Source: Eudorina sp. 2006-703-Eu-15 (Eukaryota; Chlorophyta; Chlorophyceae; Chlamydomonadales; Volvocaceae). Taken from it: 64,000 nucleotides of DNA. Below, one piece after another: positions 11,539-23,935 of the stretch. Made by a program: the position numbers and the translations under genes. Under the pieces are notes generated by a model, which saw only the letters and a list, made by a program, of their open reading frames with translations, made no database searches and had not been told where the DNA came from. The stretch is taken from the NCBI GenBank assembly GCA_003117195.1, contig BDSI01000071.1, positions 1-64,000 on the forward strand. The letters are read 5' to 3'. Each line of letters begins with the position of its first letter. Position 1 is the first letter of the stretch.

Positions 11539-12734
11539 CGAACCCGAAACGTACATGTTCGCCATGAGCTGTCAAACCCCGCATTATCGCCGGAAGAAAT
11601 CAAGGTTTCTCGCATACTTACTGCGGCTCGTGAAAGCGTTCTCGAGGCACTTGGCCGGCAGGACCTCTGGCCCGACGTCGTCGCCCGGGTGCAGCAGATC
11701 TCCCCCCGGACCCTTGCAGCGCTGTGTTTGGTGTCCCGCAGCTGCCGAGATGCGGCGGACCTATACGTCATCGAGGTCCGAGGTGCGATTCCGTGGCATC
11801 GAGGGGACTGCCAGTGCTGCTAGTGCTCGAGGGGCCAAAGCGGCCGCGGCCGCGGCCGCGACCTTGGGGGACGCGCGGCGGCGTCCAAGCATCGCGCTGG
11901 CAGGCGCTGCTCGGCCACATGACGCAGTGCACCGCCGTGCACATCCGCCTGCCTCGTCCGGACAAGGTGCCGCAACAGGTCAACCAGCGGCTGGCAGCTT
12001 ACGGTGTGAGGCAGCTGTTGTTGGCGCCGTTCGCGACAACCCGCCCGACCCGAACGCGACCTGAAGGCGGCGCGGGCAGGTCCGCGGGTCAGCGCATCAC
12101 CCGCCTGCGCGTGGACTTCGGAACGAGTGACGAAGAGAACCGCCGCTACATCCTGCCGCCGTCGTTCGCGTTGAACCTCGCCGCGGTCTTTCCCTCGCTG
12201 GTGGAGCTCCGCCTGGATGGGGGCGTCCGGGTGGACGATGTCAGGAAGGTGCCGAGGATGGCCCGCCTGCTCGGCACGCACCTGCCGTTGATGGCGCCGG
12301 TGCGGCGGTGTGTGGAGTTCTCCCACTGCGCTACCCTCTCGCCGGCTCAGCTCTTCACCGCGCTCAGCTCCCTGCCGCGCTGCAGCAGAGTGGCGTTGTT
12401 GGAGTGCGCGCAGTTTTCCACCGAGGCGGGTTGCGAGCAGCTGGTTTCGGAGCTGTTGGAGCTTCCGGCGGACTGCGAGCTGCGGCGCCGGGAGCTGCGG
12501 CTGCAGCTGCACAAGCCGCGGGGCATGGAGGTACGGCCGCTGGATGGCGACCCCGCCGCCCAAGAGGAGGGAGAGGAGGCGGAGACGGAGGAGACGGAGG
12601 AAGACGAGACGGAGGAGGAGAAGGAGAAGGAGGAGGAGGAGGCCGGGCGGCTGCACTTGGGTGTTTCCGATCAGCTTGACAGCGCGTTGAGGGCTGGAGG
12701 TGTGGCGGCTCGGCTTGAGTTCTTCTGGTTGTAG
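11539..12734 (+). CDS. F-box-like/leucine-rich protein (5' end unresolved)
   Basis: Two coding blocks: 11539-11782 and 11890-12734, joined by a putative 107-bp intron (donor GTGCGA, acceptor CCAAG) that restores frame. Block 1 contains LWPDVVARVQQISPRTLAAL and CLVSRSCRDAADLY. This looks like an F-box (Leu-Pro-like start, LCLVSRSCRDAA end), which would recruit a target to an SCF ubiquitin ligase. Block 2 has leucine-rich stretches (FPSLVELRLDG, LFTALSSLPRCSRVALLECA) that could be degenerate LRRs, then an acidic Glu-rich run near residues 270-300 and the ending ARLEFFWL. No ATG is in frame in block 1, so a start exon upstream (acceptor near 11538) or a pseudogene are both possible. The F-box assignment is from pattern only. 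Confidence 0.6.
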
Positions 12735-13603
12735 ACGCGCCAGCGGATAGGATGGTGCGAGGGAGACGGCTGAGTGCCGGTTGGTAGGGGCTTTCCTGGT
12801 CGGCGGGATGGATGGATGGATGATGGTGTGTTTTAATGACAACCCGCCCAGAACCGCCCAGGACCACATACTCACCAAATGACCTGCGATGTACCTTACC
12901 ATATGCAACCAAGAGCGAACAAACAGGACCACCAAGCAAGACGACCGCGCCACCGGCAGTGCGCGATGCAAGCACGAGCAAGGCAACAGGGAACTGATGG
13001 TGTATATGTGTGTGTGCCACCGTGTGCGTATGTGTGTGTGTGGAGGGACCACGCGGACCACCGCCCGGGTCCCGGTGGGTGGCGCGAGCGGTCTGGGACG
13101 CATTCCTGGATGCTGAGACATCGTCACGGTGTACGGATGTACGGCACCGGTTATACGGTTCCCGCCATGTGGGGTTTTAAGTCTGCAGCTCGCAAAATGG
13201 TCGCTGGTGTGAGGACGTGCTCGCGTGCGTGTATGGTTGAGCACACGTGTACGGCTGTACGGCTGTAGTCAGGAGGAGCGTAAGGTGCCGGTGGGTTGTG
13301 TACGCGTGGGCCGGGGCAAGGGGTGTCTCGGGGAGGTCAACGAATGGGGCGGCAGCTGCGGGCTGTCTCCTCTGCCCGCCGGCATCTGGTGCGGAGGGCA
13401 GAGGAGGGCTGAGCGAAGGCCGAGCGCCGCGCCAAAGCATGCCGCCCCCGTCCACGGCTTTGCCGCATGGCTGGTCCGGTTGAGCCGAGTGTCGGGAGGT
13501 TCACAGCGATGACGTAATGCCGTACATGCAGTTGCAGACTGCTAGTTGGCTGAACCCATCCGCACGCCGCGAAACCGGCACCGTGTCCCGGTGTACGGCA
13601 TAC

Positions 13604-13995
13604 GGGTTACTCCACTCGCGGTCGCTGGGCAGTGTCACGAGCCAGGCGTGGGTCTTCCAAGACCTCGAGAGGGTGCAGCGTTGGGTGCTTCAGGGGTGAT
13701 GGCAACGGGTAATGGGGTGCCTGTGTCGGTGACCTTCCCTGTGCTTGGCCTTATCCACTTCTGGCGATTCCGCCCTCTGCTGTGCCTATCCCTTTGGTAG
13801 TGTTGCCCCGCTGTGCGCCTCTGCTTGCCTCGGTGTCTGTCTGGGTGGGGTCATGGCCCGGTGTGTTTTTGTTTGCGGCGTTGAGGTGTGGAGGGGTCGT
13901 GTCGCTTTGTCGGTGGGGCCTGCTTTCCGCTTGCCCTGTTATACACCGTTGATCCCTTTGGGGTCCGCTGTAACGTTCACTCATTCATTCAAGTC
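13604..13995 (+). mobile_element. SINE/LINE-like dispersed repeat, copy A (CATT tail)
   Basis: Starts GGGTTACTCCACTCGCGGTC and ends GTCCGCTGTAACGTTCACTC plus an ATTC tail. About 390 bp, closely matching copy B at 62251-62655 (plus) and the shorter copy C at 58728-59016 (minus). The 3' tail of tetranucleotide repeats and the 5' truncation of copy C are typical of target-primed retrotransposition. I see no clear pol III A/B boxes, so a LINE 3' end is as likely as a SINE. Confidence 0.85.
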
Positions 13996-14494
13996 GTGTT
14001 AACTCGTCGGAATATATCCGCGCGTCGCCTTGTCGTCCAAATGCCATATACCCCAAATGCGCCCAGCCCCACCCGAGCCCCACCCAAGCCAACCAGGCGA
14101 AAGGTGGACGCATGCGCCTCATGCTACCGTATGTTTAAATTGGGTGAGGATTGACAGGGTTTCAAGGGGCCGCAGGCCAGAGGGTACGGTCGCCGGCACA
14201 TTGCTTGGTGGGATGGGTGACCGGTGCAGGCCATTGGTGCAGCGCGCCTGCCGTTCCAGCTTCCAGGGTCACTCCAACCCATCGTGCCGGAGCCCGCGTC
14301 GCCACAGTTTAGGACAGCTCGACGGCAGTTGATCCCCCGAGGGTGCTTGTGAGCCTCCCAAGGTGATCCAGCATAGCCAGGCCCCGCTTCGTGGCGCGAT
14401 TGCCACCTCGTGGGTGTTGCGGGAGAAGAAGAAGAAGTAGGGATGTAGGTAATGTTGCGGACGGACAGAACGAGCGGCAACGGCTGTCCGTGGC

Positions 14495-14705
14495 GACGTC
14501 TGTTTGTGGCGGCGTCTATTCGTGGCGATGGCCGCTGTTTGTGGCGACGTCTGTTTGTGGCGATAGCTGTTTGTGGCGATGGCTGCTGCTTATGGCGATG
14601 GTTGTTTGTGGCGACGGCCGCTGTTTGTGGCGACGGCTGTTGGTGACGATGGCGGTTTGTGGCGATGGCGACTGTTTGTGGCCATGGCGGCTGTTTGTGG
14701 CGACG
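14495..14705. repeat. GTTTGTGGCGAYGGCYGCT minisatellite
   Basis: About ten degenerate copies of an 18-24-bp unit built on TTTGTGGCGA(T/C)GGC. Confidence 0.85.
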
Positions 14706-15424
14706 GGCGCTTTGGAGGCCGAGCGAGGCGGTGGGCAGGCGCCTGCAGGCACCTGCCCGACTGGGTCGTTATAAGTGCGGGTGGTTCTGGCGATGCGCTG
14801 GCGGACGGCCACCACCCTGGATGCATGGCCTCCGAAGGGCCGCTTCAGGACTGGCCTCCCAAGGCCGGCCTCTTTCCACCAGCACGGAACAAATAAAAAC
14901 ACACCGAGCACTACAGCCTAACTCGTCAACACCGCCTTTCACCATCAGCCTTAGTCGCCACCGACTCCGTCACGTGGCCGGTCTCCATCGACACCCCGCA
15001 AGCCCGCAGTACCTCCCCGGCCCGTTGCCCAGCGAGTGCGACACAAGCGGCGTCAGAAAGGTTCTGTAGGCCAACGCCACCTCCGGGGCAAGCGGGTCGA
15101 CGCCGCAAAACTAAGGCGGCGTGAAGGAATGAAGGCAAGCGCGCCTCGACGACGCCGGCAGGGGCTGCTGCTGGAAGCGGGGTGCGCCCATCCAGCGCCT
15201 TCACCGCCCCGCGGCGCCAGGCAGATCAGAGCAGGGCAGCGCCAACTGCCTTCGCCTGTACGTGATGATAACTGTCAGCGGCAGCGTCCAGTGTCTTGCA
15301 GCGGCCCTCCATCACCAACACCAGGCCTGCGAGTGTAACGAAAACCCGCACAGCAAGGTAATGCGGCCTGCATTGCTCTGAACGCAGTGTCGCAGCAATT
15401 AGTCCTTGTGTCTCAGCATTGCAC

Positions 15425-15802
15425 GGTATGTTCCCACCTGGCTTGACGCCACCGCGCCGCCGTCCTCATCAGCAGGGACGTACTCGGTAGCGACCTGACC
15501 TGCCAAATTCGCAACCGAACACATCACACAAGCACCCATCCCTTTGTCCCAGAAGGCGGTCGCATGCTGCTGCTGCAGGTGGCCTATCGATCGAGTCCCC
15601 GGACCCTCCCCGCCCCGCTTCGAACGCTACAACCTTTGTCTCTGTTGTTATCCTCCGCTCCAGGCCAAGTACGTCTTGACAGGTACATGACGCCCACGCA
15701 GCAGCAGAGCGCGCGGTTCGGATCCAGCAGGATGAGCCATGGGTAAGGATCACGGCGCGTCTTCATCAACGGACGATTGCGTGGACCGGCACCTGCAGCA
15801 GC
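15425..15802 (+). pseudogene. Diverged copy 1 of a duplicated coding-like segment
   Basis: Closely similar to 16090-16483. Compared with that copy it lacks about 11 bp after CACCTGGCTTGAC, which breaks the shared reading frame, so it looks like the decayed member. It retains CCCAGAAGGCGGTCGCATGC, the CTGCAG/GTGGCC border and the ATGACGCCCACGCAGCAG segment. Confidence 0.6.
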
Positions 15803-16089
15803 AGCAGCGGCACTGCACGGCAACGGGTGTTCAGCAATCATGTGTACGGCAAGGAAGGGGTCACATCGAAGAGCGGCATTCACTCATAGTAAGATCAGTT
15901 CTGCCGCTGCGCAATCAACAATGGTCGACTCGGGCAATGAGCATACCCCACACACACGGCCATTGCGAAACGCCGTATGTATCCAGGCCGACGTGCGTGC
16001 CATACGTACGGACCCACGGACCCACGGGTCACGGCGCTCAACCCCGCCCGCCGCCGCACAGTTCACCAAGCCAGTGAAATCGATCGCAC

Positions 16090-16483
16090 GGTTTGCTCCC
16101 ACCTGGCTTGACTTGCTGGGAAGCCACCGCCCCGACGTTCTCATCAGCAGGGACGTACTCGATAGCGACCTGACCTGCCAAATTGCAACAACTAATCTAG
16201 AAAACATCGCACAAAGCAGCCATCCCTTTGTCCCAGAAGGCGGTCGCATGCGGCTGCTGCAGGTGGCCTATCGATCGAGTCCCCGGTCCTTGCCCGCCCC
16301 GCTTCGAACGCTACAACCTTTGTCTCTGTTGTGATCCTCCGCTCCAGGCCCAGAGGGTCTTGACAGGTACATGACGCCCACGCAGCAGAGCGCGCGGTTC
16401 GGATCCAGCAGGATGAGCGTTGGGTAAGGATCACGGCGCGTCTTCATCAATGGACGAGTGCGTGGACCGGCACCTGCAGCATC
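16090..16483 (+). other. Copy 2 of the duplicated segment: possible exon of unknown protein
   Basis: An open frame reads WLDLLGSHRPDVLISRDVLD, continues to HPFVPEGGRMRLLQ, and ends at a good CAG/GTGGCC donor near 16262. A second possible short exon lies near 16357-16370 (CAG/agggtcttgacag/GTACAT). I do not recognise the family. Conservation between the two copies is the main reason to think it once coded. Confidence 0.4.
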
Positions 16484-16499
16484 GGCCGTGTAAGATAAC

Positions 16500-17340
16500 G
16501 GTCTGATGTTGTTGAATCAATCATTTGTGTAAAATCAACCGGCAACCATGAAATTCCTATACTCGCACAATAAGTATCACACTGTTTCACCATCACGATA
16601 TCTATCTTGGAGGCATTCGCAAGCTTATCGTGGCATCAACCAACGAATTAGCAGTGAAATCGTCCAGCAGGCAGGCATCGTGCCGCTTTCGCTTTTGGGA
16701 CCTTCCCGTTACGCATCAATTCATCGCTTGCGTAATCAATCCAAATCTTACCTATTGATATGTTACTCGCTCGAATAGTTCATGATTGTAACAGCTCTGC
16801 GACCTCGACTTGGAAATGCTCATTTCCGAAGTAAGCATGTCACTTGCCGCTGTGCAGAGAAACAGCTGTCGCAGCTCCTGGTGCAACATGTTGATCCGTG
16901 TTGCGTTCCATCCATATGATCCACGTTGGAAAGGGTCCGACTGGCATTGGGGATGGAAGACGACGTCGGCTTTCCCATATGCCAAGTGCTCCACAGATCG
17001 AGAGCCGAGCCAGCGCTTTAGACCTATCAAAAGTCATTTAATCGCAAAGCTCAATTTGCGTCTTAGGTTCTCGTAAGCTGCGTCCAGCTGTTGCAGTATG
17101 GGTCTGCACTTTCAGTTTATAGAAATCTGCCATGAGCCTTTCATACATTGAATTGTATTTGTACAGCCACACAGTACCAGTGCTGAGAATGAATTGAGGC
17201 TAACTTTATGCCCCGTCGTCGACGTCGTACCCTGCCTTACTAAATCAAGGACCGCATGAAATTAAGTTACAATATCATAATCCGAAGAATATTATTTAAT
17301 TCAAGTGCATCAAGCGCAACCTGTCACGCTGATCACGGTC
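16500..17340. other. AT-rich island
   Basis: Base composition drops sharply from the GC-rich surroundings. No ORF looks coding in either strand (the 76-codon frame at 16548 has no family resemblance). May be an old insertion from a different compositional background. Confidence 0.5.
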
Positions 17341-19358
17341 GTCTAACCTGAAAACCGGTGCACATAGGTTGTATCCGTCATCGCGTGATGGCTCTTATGC
17401 CGACACATGTTTGGGTTGGGGTCCTTTGGGGCTGTGGCGCACTGACAGACCCACCTGCTCCGGCGCTGTCTGCTGCATGCGGGGAACGCCCCCGCCGGTA
17501 CTTGCCGGCCCTCCCCCAGCGGCGCTACCACCGCACAGCTGGCAGGCTACGTTCGGTTGTACGGCTACGAACGAGGAATTGGTGTTACCGCGTCACAGAA
17601 GGCTGCTCCAGGCGGAGAGCCACGTCAGCATTGTTGCCTGTGAACGAGCAGCGTTGACAAAGTGTCACGAACCACATCTCCAGACGCAATAACACACAGC
17701 AAAGAATATCTGGTGAGGTACTTCGAGTATGCAAGACCATACGGCAGTTCAGGGCCGGTCGGCAAGGGGCCCACGGGTTTCGGAACTGTCTCGAACTTCG
17801 AGTACGACCAGTACGACAGGTGGAGGTCACGCACGGTAGCGGCGCAAAGACAATCAATGCTGCTGTTTGAATTGAAATACGGGAAAGGAAGGTCAAACCG
17901 TAGGTATCTCAACCGTCGTCCCGCGACTGGGCACCCCCCAGCTGGTCAATCATACCAGTACTAATTGAACAGGCAACGAATCCCACACTGGCACTGCTAC
18001 ACCTTCCAAACCTAAAACGAGTTCGAGGACACCAAAAGCCACCGAGATTTAAACCAAACCTACATGTATGGTACGGCGAAATCGTCAAAACCTTCCGTCG
18101 CACCTGGTAGGCTCGCTGCCCTGAGGGTGCGGGCTGCACCCTCCGATGCGCTAGCCACGCCGCCAAGAGGGGACAGGGACTGCAGGCACCTGCCAGCCAT
18201 CAAGTAAAATAACCCATCGACCGCAACCACGCACAACGCACGTTTGCCCGCACGCAGCCGCATCCGCCCCGGGCGGGTCCCCTGCTGCTCCCCACCAACA
18301 ACGCACACAGATTCGAGAGATCAGGCATCGGGGAAGGTGCGTACGGCAAAATACGGATGACAAGGGTTCGCGACGTGCAACACCGTCACATCCAATGACC
18401 GAAAGGCCCAACGTGGAATGCCTTTTCCAGCATTTCCAACGCGATGCACGGGAACAGGCGCACCCGATTCTCAAACTGATAGATAGGTACAGACCCGCCG
18501 TCCCACCTCAGTAAGACGACCGTTACGAGGAGGACGGTCGGTCACATTCGCGCCCTGAACAAGGGTAGCGTGCCCGCCCACCCAGCCACGACAACAACAA
18601 ACCCATATCGTTGCACGTGCAACTCCAAATCTGTGCAGAGCGTAGGCAGGTGCGCGCAACGCCGATGCTGTGACCTCGATACATCTTTCTGCCAGCCAAC
18701 GCGGTGCTCTGAATGTGTATGTGCGTGGCTTCATGCAAGGCACCGTTCTCCGTGTGCACGTGTCAATTCGACCCCGTCCGCGACCCGCATGTGGTTTCTT
18801 CTTTGTTGCATCCCACTGTTGTACACATAGTACGGCAATGCGACATGTAACGAGAGCTGTGCGCAGCCGGCCAACAAGGCACCTACAGCGATCATCCATC
18901 CTCAAAAGAAGGAAACGCCCATCGGTCCGCCAAGCAGATGCATGTGTCTAAATTCCTTCGTGCATGGCGGAAAGGTCATGGTACGTACCTTTCCCGATAC
19001 ATGCCAGCCTGTCTACATATGGCCGAAAGCTGTGCAACATGTAGGAGAAAGCCTCCGGGCTTGTGCATAACTCCGAGCATGGTATGGTGCATCCAGGCAC
19101 CAAGCGCGCGAGCGCGAATGCACATGTACGCCCACCGCGCGACGCTCAATCGAAATCCTTGTGAGGAGGGCAGTCCATGGTCCATGTAAGGCGGGCAGGC
19201 CGTCCACCGCCTGACGTTCCCTCATCAGCGGCCGCCGCGCGCCAGGACCAGGACCAGGACCAGGACCAGGGCCAGGGCCTAACCCGACGTGGGTGCTGGC
19301 CCCAATCCAGAGCGCCGGCTCCACTGCCTCTCGTCCCCTCCCTCTCCTCTCTCGTTCT
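17341..19358. other. Stretch without a supported gene
   Basis: One possible first exon, 18395-18486 plus, reads MTERPNVECLFQHFQRDARE and continues HPILKLIDR to a GTAC donor. I cannot find a following exon, so it is not called as a gene. The rest shows no clear coding pattern. Confidence 0.4.
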
Positions 19359-22300
19359 CTACTCCGAGGGAGTGGCCGCCCACCACGCCGCCCACTCCGC
19401 AAACGTCAGCCACCCCTTGGCCCGACCCCTGCCGGCGGCGGTGACGGCGGAGGGCGGGTCGCGGGAGTGCAGCAGCAGCAGGAGGCGCCGCTCGTCCTCA
19501 CCCAGCGGCGGAACGCCCGCCTCCTGCGGCAAGGCGCCCGAGGCGGCGGATTTCGGACTGTCGTTAGGTGGCAGTTGGGTCGCGTAATGATGCCGCGTGA
19601 TCACGGCCAAGATTCCAATGCTGACACTCCAGGGAGACCCCCCTGACGCCGCCCAGAGACGAGAGATCCGCCGAGTAGCCCACCATCGACCGGGACATAA
19701 AATAGGCGGGCGCCAGTGCCGTACATGCGACGCTCACCTGCAGCAGACGCCGCAGCTCGTAGTCCCCGATCCGGCCGCCCCTGGAGCTGTCGCCGTACCT
19801 ACATACGTGCCGTACACACGGCCGCGGGATTTCTGGGTTTGGATTATTCGTAACCCCCATCCATGTGGTTCCGTCAGCAACACCAGCAGCAGTCCCATCC
19901 ATGCCCTCGCTGCCCGGCCCCTAGCAGGTTCCGGGCTTCCGGCCCGGACCCGCACCGCGTCCGTCCATAGCCGTACTGCTGCACCGCCCATTTGTACGGT
20001 AGACGGCAGACAGACGCACCTGGCATACATGGCTGCTGCCGCCGCTGCGTCCTCCGGGGCCAGTCCCAGCTCCGAAACCGCGTCGAAGCCGTCGCGGACC
20101 GCTGCCGCCTCCCGCAGCACAAAGTAAGAGTCCAGGCTGCTTAGGGGTGATGAGCTGGACGCGCTTGGTGCCGGCGTTGTGGGGCAGGCCAGCGGCTGCT
20201 GCTGCGCCCGCGATGGCAGCGAGGCCGCAGAGGGCGACGACACCGCCTCCACCTCCGTGACGTTGACAGGGATGGACGGTCCCACGGCCTCGGGGACGAT
20301 TGCGTGGGCTGGGGAGAGCGGGGCGGATGCTGCTGAGGTCGCGGCATGGCGCTTGGCGTGCCGCATGGCTTCAGTGCTGGCCTGGAGGACCAGCTGCCGG
20401 GAGGCGTGCCGGCGGGCTGCCACTGCGGCGGCGGCGACGCCGGGGGGTGGCGAAGGCTCGCGGGGACCAGCGGCAGCGGATGATGCTCCGGAGCCGCCGG
20501 GGCTGCGTCCGCCCGCTCCCAGGGTCGGGTTGGAAGGGCCCAGCGTGGCCTGGATGAGAACTCCGTGCCCAGCCGCGAGGTCCTGATCAGGCAACACAGG
20601 CGGCATGGGCCATGTGACGTAACGCAGGGCAGGAGAACCCGATAGCCGCAGGGCACACAGGACCTAACCCCGGTACCGTTGTAGTCAGGAGGAAATTCCC
20701 GTGTTGGCAGCCCCACTGCGCCCCACTCCACCTTGACACGGCGTGCTGTCCGCCGGTCACAACGGTCACAACGGTCACAAGCGACGCCCGCTCTCCGTAA
20801 CATCACTTTGAAGACCTCCCCGTGAGCCAAACCAATCTTCCCTGCCGTACTTTAACGTAACGTGCCGTATCGGTTTACCGTTATCTCCCCCTTGGTCCGC
20901 CCTGCCCCCCAATCCGTTCTGCATGCGCCTCCGCTACCCCATGCCCCGGCCCCCGATCCCCGAACTGTACAGGATCTCCCATCTCGCGGATCTCTCACCC
21001 GCATGGCCAGCAGCACCAGCTCGGCCTGGTTGGAGAACTTCAGGGCGGCCCGCCCTACCCGCACCACCCGACCTGCGGGGCCGGAGAGGCACCAACGGCA
21101 TGCACGCATCTGCATATGCCGCGTGCGATATCGGGATACGGCAGCCGCGCACAACACGGACAGGTAGCTCACCAGCACCTACCCTGGTGGGCGGCGGCGA
21201 ATGCGGTCACACCCAGTCCAGTGCTGCAGTGCCCCCACTGAGTCGGCACATGAGCGGCATCCCCACAATGCTGATGCTGTGAGTGACGACCACGGGTGCG
21301 CACTGCCGTGTCCGAGCTCGCGAGCCGCCCCCAGCGTGCCGCCCCCACATGCATGTCAGCCCAGCCGTCCGTCCGCGGCCTGGCCAAGAGGCCCCGGCGC
21401 AGCTCCAAACTCTCGACCCCACTACGGTGCCCGCATGGCCACTCAGCACGCACCGCCTTCCGCAGCCTCAGCCTCAGCCTCAGCCTCAGCCTCACCCGCG
21501 CGCTGACGCCCGCGCGCCACTCCCCACCCTTGCGCCCCACGCCTCACCCGCGCTTTTGAGGCTGCCCGACGCGAAGTACACGAGCATGAGCAGGTTGGCG
21601 GCCACCAGCGCGCCGCGAACCGCCGGGGGGAGCACCGCCTCGTCGGTGCCGGGCAGCAGGCCCAGGCTCCAGTACGACAGGCACGTCAGCGTGAAGGGCA
21701 TCACAGCCTGCGACCGACCGACCGACGAAGAGACAGACGGGCACGTGATGGCGTGTCCGGGCCGTGGGTACGGGCCGTGGGTACCCTAAGCCCCAGATAG
21801 AGCAACGCGCCCTGGAGCTGCGTGCGTGCGTGCGTGCGCTGCCGTACGACCGGTTCAACGGGTGGTTTCAGGTCCTTTGGAGTCCTCCGCACACGCAGCG
21901 CGGCCAACTCTCCGCTGCCGAGACAGCGGTCACCTATCGCCCACGCACCCTTGCCGGTGCCCTGTTCATGTATGGGTCTGGGTTTAGTTTTTCTTATACC
22001 GCGCTGGGCGGACAAACTCTGACCTTGCTGACCTTGCTACGCTGCTACCCACCCACCAACCTGCGGCTACCGCCTCAGGTTGCACCCGAACCCTTGCTGC
22101 ACCCGCGTGTTGGGCGACCAGCCGTCCCACCCTGCCAAGCAACCTCTTCCCCCGCCGGCAACGCACCGGTACGGCGTGCTGCCGCATAACCTCCCCGAAT
22201 GTCGTACGCATGAAGAAGCCCCTCAGCTTGTGTAGGTCCACCTGCTCCACCCCGCCGCCGCCGCTCCACTGCGAGATGACCTCCGTCGCACGCTCGACTG

Positions 22301-22893
22301 TCGTACCGCCGCGGACCAGCTCGACCATGTACTGGAACACCTTGAGGTCGAGACTGCACCCGGGGGAGGAGGGTGAGGAGGGTAAGGAGGGTAAGGAGCG
22401 GAGCAGGCAGCGCGCAACCGTAGGGAGAGAGCCAGTCGATGACTCGACGCGTGGGAAGGGCGAAGAGCTGCTGCGAGACGACTTGGGAGTATCATGTGAG
22501 CAGCAGAGTCAATTTGTAACGGTTACATTACATGGTGGGAAACGAAGTACGGTACCGAGCGGGTTGTACACTTAATGGAATCGGACCCGCGTCAGTTCAG
22601 TCGCTGGGCCAACCTCAGGCCAAGGTAGTACATCGACCATCTGCGGTCTGACCATCGAAGCAAGAGCAGAGCATCACATCACCACATATGCGCTGCAAGC
22701 CATGCGGGTCGCTCAGCTGTGACCCGGAGTGCGTCCGTCCGCACCCCGTCGCTGCATAACGATCCCATCCTTCGCACAGCCAAGCAACCGTGACGTGCAT
22801 GCGGCCGGCACCGAGCAGCAGGATGCGCGAGATCCGCCGGACCCTGGCTGGTTTCCAGTATGCTGACGCAGCTGACGAAGGGTTGAGCGGCAT
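19359..22893 (-). CDS. Uncharacterised multi-exon membrane protein (model partial)
   Basis: Supported exons in transcript order: about 22893-22750 (MPLNPSSAASAYWKPARVRR..), 22357-22200 (LDLKVFQYMVELVRGG.., ending TTFGE at GTTATG), 21707-21548 (AVMPFTLTCLSYWSLGLLPG, a hydrophobic run ending YFASGSLKSAG), a small exon near 21276-21180, about 21080-21005 (RVVRVGRAALKFSNQ), 20582-20020 (long Ala/Ser/Pro-rich part ending FVLREAAAVRDGFDAVSELG), and about 19779-19740 (GGRIGDYELRRLLQ). The frame then runs into VACTALAPAYFMSRSMVGYS. A last frame ending AKGWLTFAEWAAWWAATPSE reaches a stop at 19359. At least two membrane segments are likely. The small exon does not fit phase as read, and the last junction is unresolved. 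No family recognised. Confidence 0.5.
22511..22535 (+). repeat. TTGTAACGGTTAC motif shared with 42378 and 63083
   Basis: AATTTGTAACGGTTACATTA resembles the TAACGGTTAC ends of the related sequences at 42335-42395 and 63040-63096. Short, so chance is possible. Confidence 0.35.
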
Positions 22894-23935
22894 GAACACA
22901 CATTGGCTTCATTTCTGTGACTTATTAATGTCTTATCGAAAAAACAGCCTTTTTAGCGGTGGCGCGAATAGCTGTAACTCGAAAGGTTGCGACGGGTCGC
23001 GAGCAGGGCGAGACGCCGGGCGGACCTGTCGTCTTGACACGGGTCGTTGATAAGGCGGATATTGAAGCATGACGTCGTGTCCGGTGAGCTGCACGAAAGG
23101 TTCGGTAGGCGTCGACGGTTGTTGAAGGAGATGGGTGACGAGTGTGCCTCCAAGTTCCTCGGAATTGTGACCTCTTCCGCGACTGCACCCGTCGCGTCCA
23201 CGCTTTCGTGGCTCGCACGCTGCGTCCCAGTTTCTTCTACGTCATCACGCTGTGCAGTCCTCGCAAGCACGCCTCCGCGAGGGACCAGTCGACAACAACC
23301 GCCCGCCAGCGCTGAGGTGGCATTTGAGCAGCCACGGTGGCCACGACGCCAATTAAGAGCAATGCGGGCATTCGAATTCAAGTTGCTGATCGAAAGATTC
23401 ATTTTCTATCGAAAATTGCGTGCAGCGATGTAGCTGCCCAGCCTTCAGTCACAGAGTTAGTTAAAGTGACTGTGACCTGGAACGGAACGTTGAGCAAGTC
23501 CTTGAGGGCAACTTTGAGTCGACTTAGTTTTCCGACCAAATCGTGCCAGAACCCAAATGGCAAGTGGGCCCTGCTCCTCAAATGACCAAGTTTGAGGTCA
23601 TCATAATCGTACGCATCATTCGAGAAGTTGAAACTTTGCCTTCAAATGTATTGCATCATTTGTTCCGATGTGATTTCATTGGAATATGCGTAAGTGCTTT
23701 TGTCACAATCTTCAGGAGACTGGGCGGCCCCAAATCCAACTCGCCAGGCCCCTCCAATGCATGTTTGAAACTGATGACCTTCCAGACATTATATATTTGT
23801 TCGCTGGGTGTAAATTGATAGTAAAGAGCCTATAGAAAATGCTGTACAAACGGCTGGTTTCGGAATCTCGGTTGAGGCAAAGTCCCGCGCGGACACGGCT
23901 AAGTTTGTAACAGATGTCTTAAATGCGGTGAGGGG
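22894..23935. other. Intergenic stretch, AT-richer in its second half
   Basis: Upstream of the SRPBCC gene and of the minus-strand membrane-protein gene, so it holds two divergent 5' regions. A 129-codon plus-strand open frame (23047-23433) begins at TTG and has no recognisable motif; I do not call it. Confidence 0.5.

Larger units (their letters stand above)
12735..15424. other. Repeat-rich non-coding stretch
   Basis: No exon supported. Contains short GT tracts near 13000-13045, a SINE/LINE-like repeat (13604-13995) and a GTTTGTGGCGAYGGC minisatellite (14495-14705). Many isolated GTACGG/CCGTAC words. Confidence 0.6.

Noticed and set aside
11820..13244. 474-codon minus-strand frame antisense to the F-box-like gene
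   Set aside because: A shadow of the GC-rich plus-strand frame; contains Leu runs from the antisense of the Glu-rich stretch.
23047..23433. 129-codon plus-strand frame upstream of the SRPBCC gene
   Set aside because: Begins at TTG, no motif, no splice context; likely chance in a GC-rich background.
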